A DNA stretch of 64,000 nt from Steromphala cineraria. Its lineage: Eukaryota > Mollusca > Gastropoda > Trochida > Trochidae. The translations under genes and the position numbers were made by a program. The stretch's first letter is position 1, and the number at the start of each line of letters is the position of its first letter. The stretch covers positions 19,764,171-19,828,170 of the forward strand of contig OU744724.1 in NCBI GenBank assembly GCA_916613615.1, read 5' to 3'. Shown one piece after another: positions 44,355 to 56,500 of the stretch. The notes under the pieces were generated by a model, which ran no database searches, was not told the origin of the DNA, and was given only the letters and a program-made list of their open reading frames with translations.

Positions 44355-47131
44355 TACGGTAAGTAAAAATAATGACGTTTAATCAAAAACGTACTATTAT
44401 CATGAATTTTTACTTATCTGCGTAATTCAACATATCGATTTGGTTATGGAAACAGTTTTACAACTAATAATATTCTTATTAAAAAACAACGGCTTATCTT
44501 TTTATTACATTAGTTGTACCAAAGTAATTATTTTTAAAATAATTCTTATCTAAAATATTTTTAAGACTATCCATCTCATAAACATAAGATTATTTCCGAG
44601 TCATTATTTCTAATTTTAATTTTTATCAATTCTTTTTCGAAACCTATTGTCGTTTTTTTTAAATTTTGGCTTAAAGGTTGAACAAATATGAGAAAAATCT
44701 AACTATGAATATGAACAAGAAATCTTGTTTTTTCCACTTCATGTTTTCTCATTATCATCCAAAAAATGTGTTGTAAATTCAATAAATACATCGTACATTA
44801 TATACACACAAAATAAATATTTCATATTCAATTATTCGTTGGTAATTCAATAAATCACAATATAATGAGGATACAGCAATTTAATAGCCCAAATTATAAA
44901 AACATATGTTTGGACTTCCTTGTTTCGGCCATGGTTATAGCAGTAATAACTTATCAGTTTTAATTTAACTAAATCTATCTATAGCGACATCTATCTTCCC
45001 TGAATGAGAGAGTTCTTAACAGCTCTAGAGACAAGGATTAGATCAAACTTGTATGAGTCTTCAGATTTCCATTTCACGCTTCTCAATACGGCTTATAGCT
45101 TTGATGTACATCTAAATCAAGTTCTGTTCAAAGTATATCAAGTACATCGATATGACCTATATTTATGACAGGTTTTCATAGTTATTGTCATCCTTTTACA
45201 CACGTTTAATAAGTTATATGCTTAATAAGTTTGCTTTCATTTCGAATAGTTATAAAGAGAAAGTTAGTGAAAAGGAACGGGCTTCTCAAATAGACACAGT
45301 CTTTTATCACATTTTATTTGGAATTGTATCATTGTATCACGATCATATATTCTGAAGTTTACTGAAGGAAATATAAATTGAACTTAATATTCTGTCAAGA
45401 TTTTCATTTTGCCTCTTTTTTTCAAAACAAAGAATGTTTCCAGTATATTGCATATCTGTCCTTTGTAGCATGAATATGACCCGTTTTCAAATTGTCCAAA
45501 ATAATAGCATTCCAGCATTGAGTTTTCACTTAATTTCTTAAATCTTGTAAGGTTGACTAAATTTTTATTCTGCTGCTTAAATGCTAGTGTTTCAATAACA
45601 TCAATAACATTTAGACATCAGGGAATGCAACAATATGTATGATGAAATAAGAGTTATTTCATCTGCCTCATTGTTTAGGAGTGTCTTAGAGTGGTTGAGA
45701 GTGTTTGATCAAAATGTAATTGCACTTTGGCGTTTTGTAGACTGGGCCTCTATGCCATAAAAACACTTCAAGGTAATAAGATGAAGGTGCCTTAAGAGCA
45801 TAATATATGATCAGATACTTTGTACAATTTTTTTTGCAGAAAACTACATTAAGGAAAGTTTAATTGTGAAAAGCCTTCCCTTAAAATCAAAATCTTTTCT
45901 GCAAATTGATTTGAAAATTGAGTATTAACATTTCATAAATATAGATGACGTTTACAAATACAGTAACGTTGTCAACAAATTGTATTTCAAAATAGCAATG
46001 AAAACGCAATACATCAACGTTCATCGACTAAGAAAACAAAGAAAACAAAGACAGCGTGATTAACATTCATTCAAACAGAAACTGAATAGTCACCAAAGTT
46101 GTTTAAATATAAAGACGTTAGTTAGTTAGTTTGAGCACAAAAAGAACTAAATATAAGACACACAGTTCGGTCACAGCATTAGTTTATTACATTACTAGAA
46201 TCCAAAAAGTTTATAAAAGAATATGTCCGAATAAGTGAAGATCACATTTAATACAACTTTTTACATCGTTTTTTCATTAAGTCCTTTTCCTTTCTTGTAA
46301 TAAGGTTTTTACCGCACAAGCCATGTTACAAGATGGCAGTACCATGCGTCAACTTGGTTTTAGTATCAGACTGGTATTCATAACCTCATAACCGATGTCT
46401 TAACGATGTATACAATAAAGTAAGATGTCAATGAGTTTTACATACAGGCGTAGCTAAGCTAACATCACGTGAACTAAACCAGGTCGTTGCATTTTCTCAC
46501 TCACAAGTCAGCTATCCTCAACAAATATCTCTGTCATGCTTACGTCACATCAATATTCTGTTGCTATGGTTATCTTGTACCGTGCCATGATGTTTCACTA
46601 TGGGTACACATTGCACATTACATGAAAACACGTGTGCATTGAAGAGAGAAAATGATGTTGATAGAAATGCATGACTACACACATGCCATCTTATATTCTA
46701 ATGAATATCCACACAGGCTACTGAGTCTTCTCAGTCAACACAGGTACAGTGTACAATGCAGAGAATATTTTAGGCAACAACATTCTGTGAAATTATCATT
46801 GCTTTTTAATATCAGCTTGTGTTTGCATCAAGAAGGCTGAATTTTTTTTCTAAAGCTATTTTTTCCAACTTTTAAATTTTTATTGTAATGACATCTTTAA
46901 AAGCTTAGCATTAAAACAATGTCCCTTCATACACCTTACTGGTATATTATCCTACATATATACGAATACAGCATCTACATTTGTATTTCCAACTACCATA
47001 TGTTTATATAAAATCATCCATATAAAAAGTACATTACATTTAAATGCATTAATTATTTCACGAAACAGTATAATTTTCACATTACGAATTCATATCAAAT
47101 GCTATTCATATAAACAGTAACATTGATAAGT

Positions 47132-47151
47132 ATAATATATATATATATATA
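47132..47151. repeat. (AT)n microsatellite
   Basis: TA run in U5 backbone. U3, U6 and U7 lack the expansion at the same place. Confidence 0.85.
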
Positions 47152-47825
47152 CAGTACGAAGTAACCTTACCTTTCAATATTATTCCTAATGATACAGTAC
47201 CTCTTGAAATGTTGATAAAATGTTGACAACAGCATTGTTGTTCCGGTGAACCAAAATATATGAGCTATATTAGTAAATATGTAATGCATCCATTACCTTA
47301 CTTTTTTGGGGACCTTCATAAGTCATAAGGCTTTTGGAGAGCATTAGGAAACAATAAAGTGGAACTAAAGAATACTGACATACACAGTAGATGGCATTGT
47401 AAGTCATCTGATTGGCAACAACTGAAAAAGTGGTAGTACTATGCCAAATCACGCACAGGTTTCCAAACGTTGAGCATTCTCTTTTAAAACAAGACAAAAA
47501 GCAGAACCACAAAACATTGTTAAAGGAAATGTTGTCTATCGATGTTCTTCAGCAAGCCCCATGCTAATGAACCATTCTTGTGACACTGGTACGGTATGAA
47601 TATCTGGATATCTCTTACATACAGCATGTGGCGAACTACGCAAACAACGTCTTCCTGTTATTGTATGAGACTGTACGAGATTTCCCGAGAACTGCTACAG
47701 TTACAGCAGTTACAATAATTACCAATCAGGAGCTATGCATGTGATATGGAGTGTTTCAAATGGTTAACTCTTCATAAATATTGTTTTGTATCAGTATCGA
47801 TGTATTTACCATATTTAACATAAGA

Positions 47826-48844
47826 TTTCATGTATACTGAATGGTTAAGAAAAGGTGTTATTTTTGTGAATGACCTAGTGCACAAAGAAGAAAGACTACT
47901 AACGTAAGATGAATTTTCCGAATCATTCTCGATCAAAACAAACTTTTTAACATATCAATCCGTAAAAAGAGCAATTATGTCATACGCTCGAACATTGAAT
48001 GTAAAACAATTCAAAATGAAACTACCGGATCCAAAATATCCGTATACTATTTCCAAAATTGAAAATATCATTGCAAGCAAAAATATATACCTACCCTCAT
48101 GAATTCGAAATATGTTCACTTGTCAAGCTTTTCAAAATGGGAAAATGTCCTACAGTGTGTTTTTGATGAAAATGATTGGAAATTTTTTAACATCATTGCA
48201 AATAAATGCTCTCAAAACATTGACTTAAAATGGTTGCAATACAGGATTATTCATAATATTCTTCCAAAGAGACATCTTCTGTATAAAATTGGATATGTAT
48301 CTTCAACAACTTGTCAGTTTTGCAAAAAAGAAATAGAAACAATAAATCATTTGTTATGGGAATGCGAACTTATCTTTAGGTTATGGAAAGACATAGAATC
48401 ATGGCTAAATTCAGTCCAGTTGAAACTAGAGTTCACAAACAAAATCATTATTTTTGGAATGAAAGGGAAAAATAATAATCCTGTAAACGCAATCATTTTA
48501 TTAGTCAAACAGTATATTTATAGATGAAGCATTAACAACTTCAGACCAAAAATAGATAATTTAAAGACAGAAATTGTTAGATATTATGATATCTCAAAAT
48601 ACGTGTTCCTTTCAACAGGCACTGAACAAATGTTTTTTAAATATTGGTCAACTTTACATTTGTTATTTGGAAAGAAAACACAATCGTAATTTGTATACGC
48701 ACATAATTGTCAATGTAGGTAGTCAATTTATGTTATTGATATTATGTCATTGTTGTTACCATTCCTTCCTGTAACCTGATATCATGTCATTATTAATATT
48801 ATTTTACCTGTAACTTGTAAACATGGAAAATAAAAAAAATAAAA
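47826..48844 (+). mobile_element. 5'-truncated LINE fragment (L1/Tx1-like) with target-site duplication
   Basis: 1019 bp flanked by the 15-bp direct repeat atatttaacataaga (47811-47825 and 48845-48859). Its 3' end is A-rich (ggaaaataaaaaaaataaaa). U6 and U7 read uninterrupted through atatttaacataaga at about 54931 and 61222, confirming the exact insertion point. It contains only the C-terminal part of the second ORF, so it inserted as a dead, truncated copy, typical of target-primed reverse transcription. Confidence 0.93.
47832..48780 (+). pseudogene. LINE ORF2 C-terminal domain
   Basis: Frames with several stops encode blocks found at the C-terminus of L1/Tx1-type proteins: EWLRKGVIFVNDLV, TNFLTYQSVKRAI, then KWLQYRIIHNILPKRHLLYK and the zinc-knuckle-like CQFCKKEIETINHLLWEC (about 48314-48367). 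The longest clean frame is 48099-48524 (142 codons). No endonuclease or RT domain is included. The protein is not functional. Clade placement is from the HNILP...CxFC...H..WEC pattern and is moderately sure. Confidence 0.8.
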
Positions 48845-49346
48845 ATATTTAACATAAGAAGTATATAGTCCCTTTGATGAAAGCAATCTGATTACCCAAG
48901 ATATAATGTCCGTTATCAAAACATCTGTTTGTCCTTTATAACATTTTGTTGTAAAACGTTAAAAACCAAATCTTTTTTTCCGATAAACATTATTTAAAAA
49001 CCAACAAAGTTCACTTATTTTTTACTTTTATGTTCTCATCTAACATGTATGACATGTGACAAATTTCATTGTATGCTTACTTGTAGTGGTGTTTTACCAC
49101 TGCTCTGTACAATGGTATCTCAATAAACTAGGAGGAATAGGTGCAATGTGGTTTTACTCCTATTGCAGAGAATGGATTGCAAACCTAAGGGAAATCTAAC
49201 TGGACAGTAAAACAGCCACTTTAAAATTGGTTAATTATGGCATTATAGTGGGTTGATTTTTGAAGTTGATATATACATGACATGCACGCCTCCCTTCCAT
49301 TACCTTACTTATAGAGTATTGGCTTCTTATTGAATATTAAAACAAG

Positions 49347-49804
49347 AGCCATCAGGAAAGATGGCTTATCCCCCCCCCCCTTCCAGGTTAAACTTCCTGC
49401 AATTTGAAAACATCAAAAGGCACATTTGTAAACAGTTTCATTGAGCTAGCACATTCTGCTCCGGGACTGGAACGAAACTAGAAAAATATAAAATCCTGAC
49501 AATTGAAAATCCCAAAAGGCACAACTACATATGTCATGATAGGTCAATATGCTATATTTCATTGAGCTAGGCTAAACTGTTTTTGAGCTCTGCTCTGGAA
49601 ACAGGTTTCTAAGTTGCGTTTCCGTGGAAACTGCACAAAAAAAGGCATAACCACACAAGTCAATATACCAAGTTTCATTGAGCTAGCTGTAGCGGTTTTC
49701 AAATTTTTCTCCGGGAACAATGTGATCACAGACAGACGGACAGACCAATGGATGGACAGACGGAGCCAAAGACTATATCCCCACGCATTATATGCCAGGG
49801 GGAT
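49347..49804. mobile_element. Unclassified interspersed repeat, copy A (3 internal units)
   Basis: Starts with a hairpin gccatcaggaaagatggc, then ttatccccc, and ends gccagggggat, so TTATCCCCC and GGGGGATAA form short inverted ends. AACAAG flanks both sides (49341-49346 and 49805-49810). U2 and U3 have a single aaaacaag at the matching point, so it is an insertion with a probable 6-bp duplication. The interior has three degenerate units, each with cattgagctag and aatcccaaaaggcacaac. A GGACAGACGGA-rich stretch lies near the right end. Confidence 0.75.
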
Positions 49805-49998
49805 AACAAGTAGGCCGTTGATTGCATCAGAAGCACATTTGTTTATCACTTGTGACACCTTTGTAAATAACATGATTTTGCAATACACGAAATAGCACTT
49901 CAAAGTTACTCTTTTATTTTTCTAAAGAAAGTTTCTAAAACTGCTGATATTAAAAATAAATATTATTTAATTACATATAGATAACACCTTCATTGCTT

Positions 49999-50018
49999 CA
50001 TGATCTTCAAAGATCATG
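49999..50018. repeat. 20-bp near-perfect hairpin, conserved in U5-U7
   Basis: catgatctt pairs with aagatcatg around a two-base loop. The same hairpin recurs at 56287-56306 and 62393-62412. Absent from U1 to U4. Function unknown. Confidence 0.7.
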
Positions 50019-53000
50019 TTAGTGTAAAGCGTAAGTTATATCTAAATGCCAAACATATAATAGGAGGTCATAATTAGAAAATGACACACATTTACTATAG
50101 TACTATTTATTATAGAAGACACTTTGACTTGCAACATAAAAAAAGACAGCTTACCTTTTTATTAAGGAACTTCATACTTAATCAAGTATTAATTTGAAAC
50201 CCATCTCATGAAAATATTAGCATTACTGGTTAAGAATCTCGCTTTTCTTGTATGTTTTTAAAAAAATCAATCTTATCAAATATAATTATCATTAATTTTT
50301 ACTTATCTGCGTAATTCGGCTCATCGATTTGGTTATGTAAACAGTTTTTCAACTAATAATATCCTCCAAAAAAATTAGGCTTATCTTTTCCTAACATTAA
50401 TTTACCAAAGTAATTATTTTAAAATAATTCTTATCTAAAATATTTTAAGACCATCTATCTCACAAATATTAGATTATTTGCGAGTTATTATTTCAAATTT
50501 GAATTGTTTTTAATTCTTTTTCAAAACCAAGAATCTACTGTCGTTTTTTTAATTTTGGCTTAAAGGTTGAACAAATATGAGGAAATCTAAATCTAAATTG
50601 CTGTTTAATTCGCTAACAGAATAAAAGGAGGGCTTTGAAAAACTAGCTTGTCTACACAAAATGATGATTTACAGATGGTTAAATATGATTAGTACGGTAT
50701 CTATATGCAGCTAGAAGTTAAATTGTATACAAAATTTATGAAATTCTAAACCAACCAACCATATTAACACATGCCGTTTGAATTTCAAAATCAAAATTAT
50801 GTTTCCCATCATGACTTATTGTTTTCAAATTGAAGACATAGTGTGATAACGCATTAAATAATGACAAGTAAACATTTACTAATAATACTTTCGGAATAGA
50901 AATGTAAATGGAGTGTTAACAAAACAATCTTGCACCAGCAATGACAATCATAATTGTTACCAAGTTGTATTTTAAAGACATTTATAACTGTGTATTATTG
51001 TTTCTTTAATATATTTCACCTAATAACATGTTGACACTGAACCCATTAAGAGAGCTTTAGTAACTTTTAACAAATTAAGTAACATCTAATAAATGATCAG
51101 TAAGTCGTTTTCGAATATTAACCTTGTTGATCAACACGATGTCGACAATGGGGTAGAGTAGAGCTTGCAGTTTTCTGGTCTTGTTTACAATCATTACAGA
51201 AACATACCGAACACTGTAGGTGATCCATCACCCATTCGAAGTTATGCTGCTGGGAAAGTGGAATCTGATTACTCAACTATGTGATGAACATTAGCAACAG
51301 TATGTCAGAACATTGACATCGAGTACAATTACTGTTTTAAGTTTCAGTATTTCTGTCACAAGAAGGAATATAGATGAAGAGTTTAATTAAAGGTTTGTAC
51401 GTTAGCGGTCATAGTGATAATCCAGTATTGTTCATAGCAATCATTCAAAAAAGTGTTTTGTTCATTATCGATATCGGGAACTCGTAGGCCAAAAAGTCCT
51501 GACATCTTTTATAAACCTTACTACACAAGGTAGTACCTTGAAAGAAGAAAGTTGAATGATATTTCTATGAGGGAATATGGTCCTTATAAAATATATTGAT
51601 CAACACTCGGCAAGCCCCTTTTATTTCGAAAAATCTTAATGACTAGTTAATTATAATTGATATTCAAAGAAATACGTGAGGTTCCCATTATACCAACATA
51701 TGTAATGAGGAAAATGTAAAGTTGATCCCTTGCTTCATATTGTGTAGTGTAACAAACAGCAACAAATAAACCTTTTTCTGTAGTTAATTGTGATATCTGA
51801 TAAATGTTACACTTTTGATAGCTAATTATTATTTTTGCACTGTCAGCATATGTCCTCCACAGAACACTTACATTAAAGTTCAATGTCATTGCCTGAGACT
51901 TTGGAATACACATAATAACTTACGCTAAATATAAGCAGTATGATGGTGCTTGGTGTGATCTTATTAAAGGTAACATACTCATACTGCAGTTGCAGTGATA
52001 CCGAAAGCAAGAAATGCAATACAACAAATGGACACATGAATTTATATCATTGCGACGTGAAAAAATAAAATCCTTGAAAAAACCTTCAGTTGACTGTGAT
52101 AGCAGATATATATGAGCTGAAATTTAATAGTTTTGATGCTTGATATCTGCTTCTTAGATATCCATGTTTTATGTGTTATGTTACATTATTGGATCTGAAA
52201 TAGAGCTAATCACGTGTCTTCAGACAACCTGGAATATCTCTTCAACCAGAACAAACGCACGATGAAGAAATCTTTAGTTTTCAATTTCTTTTTCTCATTA
52301 TTATGGAAACAAATATTGTCATTAATTCACTAAGTACATCGAACATCGTACATTCACACACAAAACATGACAGTTAAGTTTCTTCATTGCAATTAGTGCA
52401 CAGTTTAACTTGCAAATGAAAAACATTTATTAATTTGGACTTTTTTAAATTTCAAAATAATATAATGCCTTTACGCATTCTAAGGATATTTAGACATCTT
52501 TTACAGTTCAATATGAATGGTAAAAATGATTGGTAAATTAATCAAATAAATCAGTTTATAGCTGGAATCAATGAGTTTTGCATGTGTTTAAGTTATCTAC
52601 AAACTTTGATATCTTCAAATTAAAACTGCTAAAGACATTCTAAATGTTACTTAAATAACATATGACAAAGAGGTTCAATCCATATGATGAAGAATAATGA
52701 TGGATTTATATTTCCGATTTAATTATTAGTTATTAATTCAATTAGTCTCCATATGTTTATAAGGATACAGTAAAATAAAAACTTAAAGTATGAAAACACA
52801 TGTTTGGACTTCCTTATTTGGATCCTTGGTTTCAGTTTTACTTACATTTGTCTATAGCAACGTCTATCTTCTTCTGAGTTCTGAACGTCTCTAGAGATAA
52901 AGATGAGATCAAATTGTATGAGTCTTCAGATTTCTATTTCACGCTACTCAATATTGTTTATAGCTTTGATGTACATCTGGATGGGTTATGTATAAAGAAT

Positions 53001-53506
53001 ATCAAGTACATCGATATGACCTACATTTATGACAGATTCTCATCGGTAGTGTCGTCCTTTTACACACTTTTTACTGCTGGGTAATAAGTTTGCTTTCATT
53101 TCGAATTTCAAAATAGCAATGAAAACTCAATTCAGCAACATTCATCGGTTAAGAAAACAGAGACAGCATTCAAACAGAAACTGAATAGTGACCAAAGTTG
53201 TTTTAATAAAAAAAAGTTAGTTATTTAGGGCACAAAAACAACGTCTTGGTATCTAAATATAAGAGACACAGTTTGGTCCTAATTCTTTGAGAAACATGTC
53301 GCATTAGTTTATTACATTACCAGAATAAAAAACGTTTATAAAAAAATATGTCGCAATAAGTGAAGATCACATTTGATACAACTTTTTACATAACATCGTT
53401 TTTTCAGTCCTTTTCCTTTCTTGTAATAAGGCTTTAACCGCACAAGCCATGTTACAAGATGACAGTACCATGCGTCAACATGGTTTTAGTATCAGACTGG
53501 TATTCA

Positions 53507-56500
53507 TAACCGATGTCTTAACGATGTATACAATAAAGTAAGATGTCAATGAGTTTTATATACAGGTGTAGTGAAGCTAATATCCTACATGAAGTAAACC
53601 AGGTCGTTGCATTTTTCTCACACACAAGTCAGCTATCCTCAACAATTATCTCTGCTATGCTTACGTCATATCAATATTCTGTTGCTATGGTTATCTTGTA
53701 GTGTGCCATGGATACACATTGCACATTACATGAAAACACGTGTGCATTGAAGAGAGAAAATGATGTTGATAGAAATGCATGACTACACACATGCCATCTT
53801 ATATTCTAATGAATATCCACATAGGCTACTGGGTCTTCTCAGTCAACATAGGTACAGTGTACAATGCAGAGAATATTTTAGGCAACAACATTCTGTGAAA
53901 TTACCATTGCTTTTTAATTTCAGCTTGTGTTTGTATCAAGAAGGCTGAATATTTTTCCTAAAACTATTTTTCCAACTTTCATTATTTTATGTTATGACAT
54001 CTTTAAAAACTTTGTATTAAAACAAGGTCCCTTCATACACATTACTTGTATATAATCCTACCATAAATATAGTACATATATACGGATACAGTATCTACAT
54101 TTGTATTTCCAACTACCGTATGTTTATATAAAATCATCCAATTAAAAAGTACATTACATGAAGAAAACATTACATATAAATGCATTAATCATTTCCCGAA
54201 ACCGTACAAACTTTCACAGAATGAATTCATATTAAATGCTCTTCATATATACAGTAACATTGATAAATATAAAAACAGTGCCTATATATACACTGTACCT
54301 CTAACCCTTACCTTTATATTTTATTCCTTATGATACAGTACCTTTTACAAAATGTTGACAAAAGCATTGTTGATCCGATGAACCAAAATATATCAACTAT
54401 ATTAGTTAATATGTAATGCATCCATTACCTTACTTTTTTGGGGATCTTCATAAGTCATAAGGCTTTTGGAAAGCATTAGGAAACAATAAAGTGGAACTAA
54501 AGAATACTAACATGCACAGTAGATGGCATTGTAAGTCATATGATTGGCAACAACTCAAAAAGTGGTAGTACTATGCTATATCACGAACAGGTTTCCAAAC
54601 GTTGAGCATTCTCTTAACAAGACAAAAGGAGAACCACAAAACCATTTGTTAAAGGAAATGTTGTCTATCGATGTTCTTCAGAAAGCCCTATGCTAATGAA
54701 CCATTCTTGTGACACTGGTGAGGTTTGAATATCTGGATATCTCTTACACAGCATGTGGCGAACTACGCAAACAACGTATTCCTGTTATTGTATGAGATTG
54801 TACGAGATTACCCAAGAACTGTTACAGTTACAGTTAATTACTGATCAGGAGCTATGCAGGTGATTCAGAGTGTTTCAAATAGTTAATTCTTCATAAATAT
54901 TGTTTCGTATCAGTATCGATGTATTTACCATATTTAACATAAGAAGTATATGTGGTCCTGACTCTGTGAAAATATATATTGGATGCATAGTCCCTTTGAT
55001 GAAAGAAATCTGATTACGCAAGACATTATCAAAACATCTGTTTGTCTTTTATAACATTTTGTTGTAAAACGTTAAAAACCAAATCTTTTTTTCCAATAAA
55101 CATTATTTAAAAACCAACAAAGTTCACTTATTTTTTACTTTTATGTTCTCATCTAACATGTATGACATGTGACAAATTTCATTGTATGCTTACTTGTAGT
55201 GGTGTTTTACCACTGCTCTGTACAATGTATCTCAATAAACTAGAAGAAATAGGTGCAATGATGATCTAAGCTACTCCTATTGCAGAGAATGGATTGCAAT
55301 CCTAAGGGAAATCTACCTGGACAGTAAAACGGCCACTTTTAAATTGGTTAATTTTTGCAATATAGTGGGGCTGATTTTTGAAATTGATATATACATGGCA
55401 TGCACGCCTCCCTTTTATTACCTTACTTATAGAGTATTGGCTTATTATTGGTTATTAAAACAATAGCCATCAGGAAAGATGGCTTATCCCCCCAGGTTAA
55501 ACTTCCTGCAATTTGAAAACATTAAAAGGCACATTTGTAAACAGTTTCATTGAGCTAGCAAATTCTGCTCCGGGACCCATTTCTAAATTGCGTTTCCGTG
55601 GAAACCGGAAAAATAACAAATTCCAGAAAGTTGAACATCCCAAAAGGCACAACACCAGGATTAGTCAACATACTAAGTTTCATTGAGCTAGCCCTAATGG
55701 TTTTCAAATTTTCCCCCAGAAATGCCATTCTAAATTGGGTCTCCATGGAAGCTGGAAAAATATAATAAGCTCGAAAGTTGAAAATCCCAAAAGGCACAAC
55801 TACATGATTGGTCAATATGCTCTATTTCATTGAGTTAGGCCAAACTGTTTTTGAGCTCTGCTCCGGAAACAGGTTTCTTTATTTGCGTTTCCATGGAAAC
55901 TGCACACAAACAACTCCAGAAAGTTTAAAACCCCAAAAGGCACAACTACATTAGTCAATATACCAAGTTTATTTGAGCTAACTGTAGAGGTTTTCAAATT
56001 TTGCTCCAGAAACGATGTGATTACAGACAGACAGACGAATGGATGGACAGACGGAGCCAACGACTATATCCCGCGCATTATATGCCAGGGGGATAACAAG
56101 TAGGATTGATTTCATCTGAAGTACAATTGTTTATCATTTGTGACACCTTTGTAAATAACATGATTATGCAATACACGAAATGGCACTTTCAAAGTTACTC
56201 TTTTATTTTTCTAAAGAAAGCTTCTAAAACTGCTGATATTCAACAAAATATTATTACATTACATATAAATAACACCTTCATTGCTTCATGATCTTCAAAG
56301 ATCATGTTAGTGTAACGCTTAAGTTATATCTAAATGCCAGACATATAATAGGAGGTCATAATTAGAATATGACACACATTTACTATAGTCCTATTTATTA
56401 TAAAAAAAACTTTGACGTGACAGCATAAAAAAAGATAGCTTACCTAAGGAACTTCATACTTAATCAAGTATTAATTTGAAACCCATCTCATGAAAATATT

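Larger units (their letters stand above)
37920..44400 (+). mobile_element. DIRS-like tyrosine-recombinase retrotransposon, apparently complete
   Basis: A 6481-bp element with Gag, RT/RNase H/methyltransferase-like and tyrosine recombinase genes, perfect 156-bp inverted terminal repeats, and an internal complementary region that matches both extreme ends. DIRS elements replicate through a circle resolved by the recombinase rather than an integrase, and so leave no ordinary target-site duplication. TATTAT occurs at both edges (37920-37925 and 44395-44400) and once inside the complementary region. U6 has a related uninterrupted site at about 56545-56580. All three genes are open and the terminal repeats are identical, which suggests a recent, possibly competent copy. 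The high GC content contrasts sharply with the AT-rich host. Confidence 0.95.
34515..46388 (+). repeat. Array unit U4, host of the DIRS element
   Basis: Backbone at 34515-37919 and 44401-46388, split by the DIRS-like retrotransposon. The left backbone resembles U1 and U2. Just right of the DIRS element (44401-44700) it resembles U5 to U7. From about 44820 it is nearly identical to the end of U2. It also carries a TTAA MITE. No cellular gene is seen outside the retrotransposon. Confidence 0.83.
46389..53506 (+). repeat. Array unit U5
   Basis: Starts with the anchor. It carries a LINE fragment (47826-48844) and an unclassified repeat (49347-49804). Its second half, from about 50160, is nearly identical to U6 from about 56447. 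No cellular gene recognised. The rest is AT-rich non-coding backbone. Confidence 0.85.

Noticed and set aside
49347..49804. Classic Helitron
   Set aside because: The hairpin near one end is suggestive, but there is no CTRR end, and a 6-bp flanking duplication plus empty site point to another mechanism.
51647..51913. 88-codon minus-strand frame, repeated at 57928-58194
   Set aside because: Present twice only because of the recent duplication; broken in U2 and U3 equivalents and matches no known family.
55555..56060. Antisense frames with periodic VVPFG and ETQFR blocks
   Set aside because: The periodicity simply reflects the internal units of the unclassified repeat, and frames break between copies.
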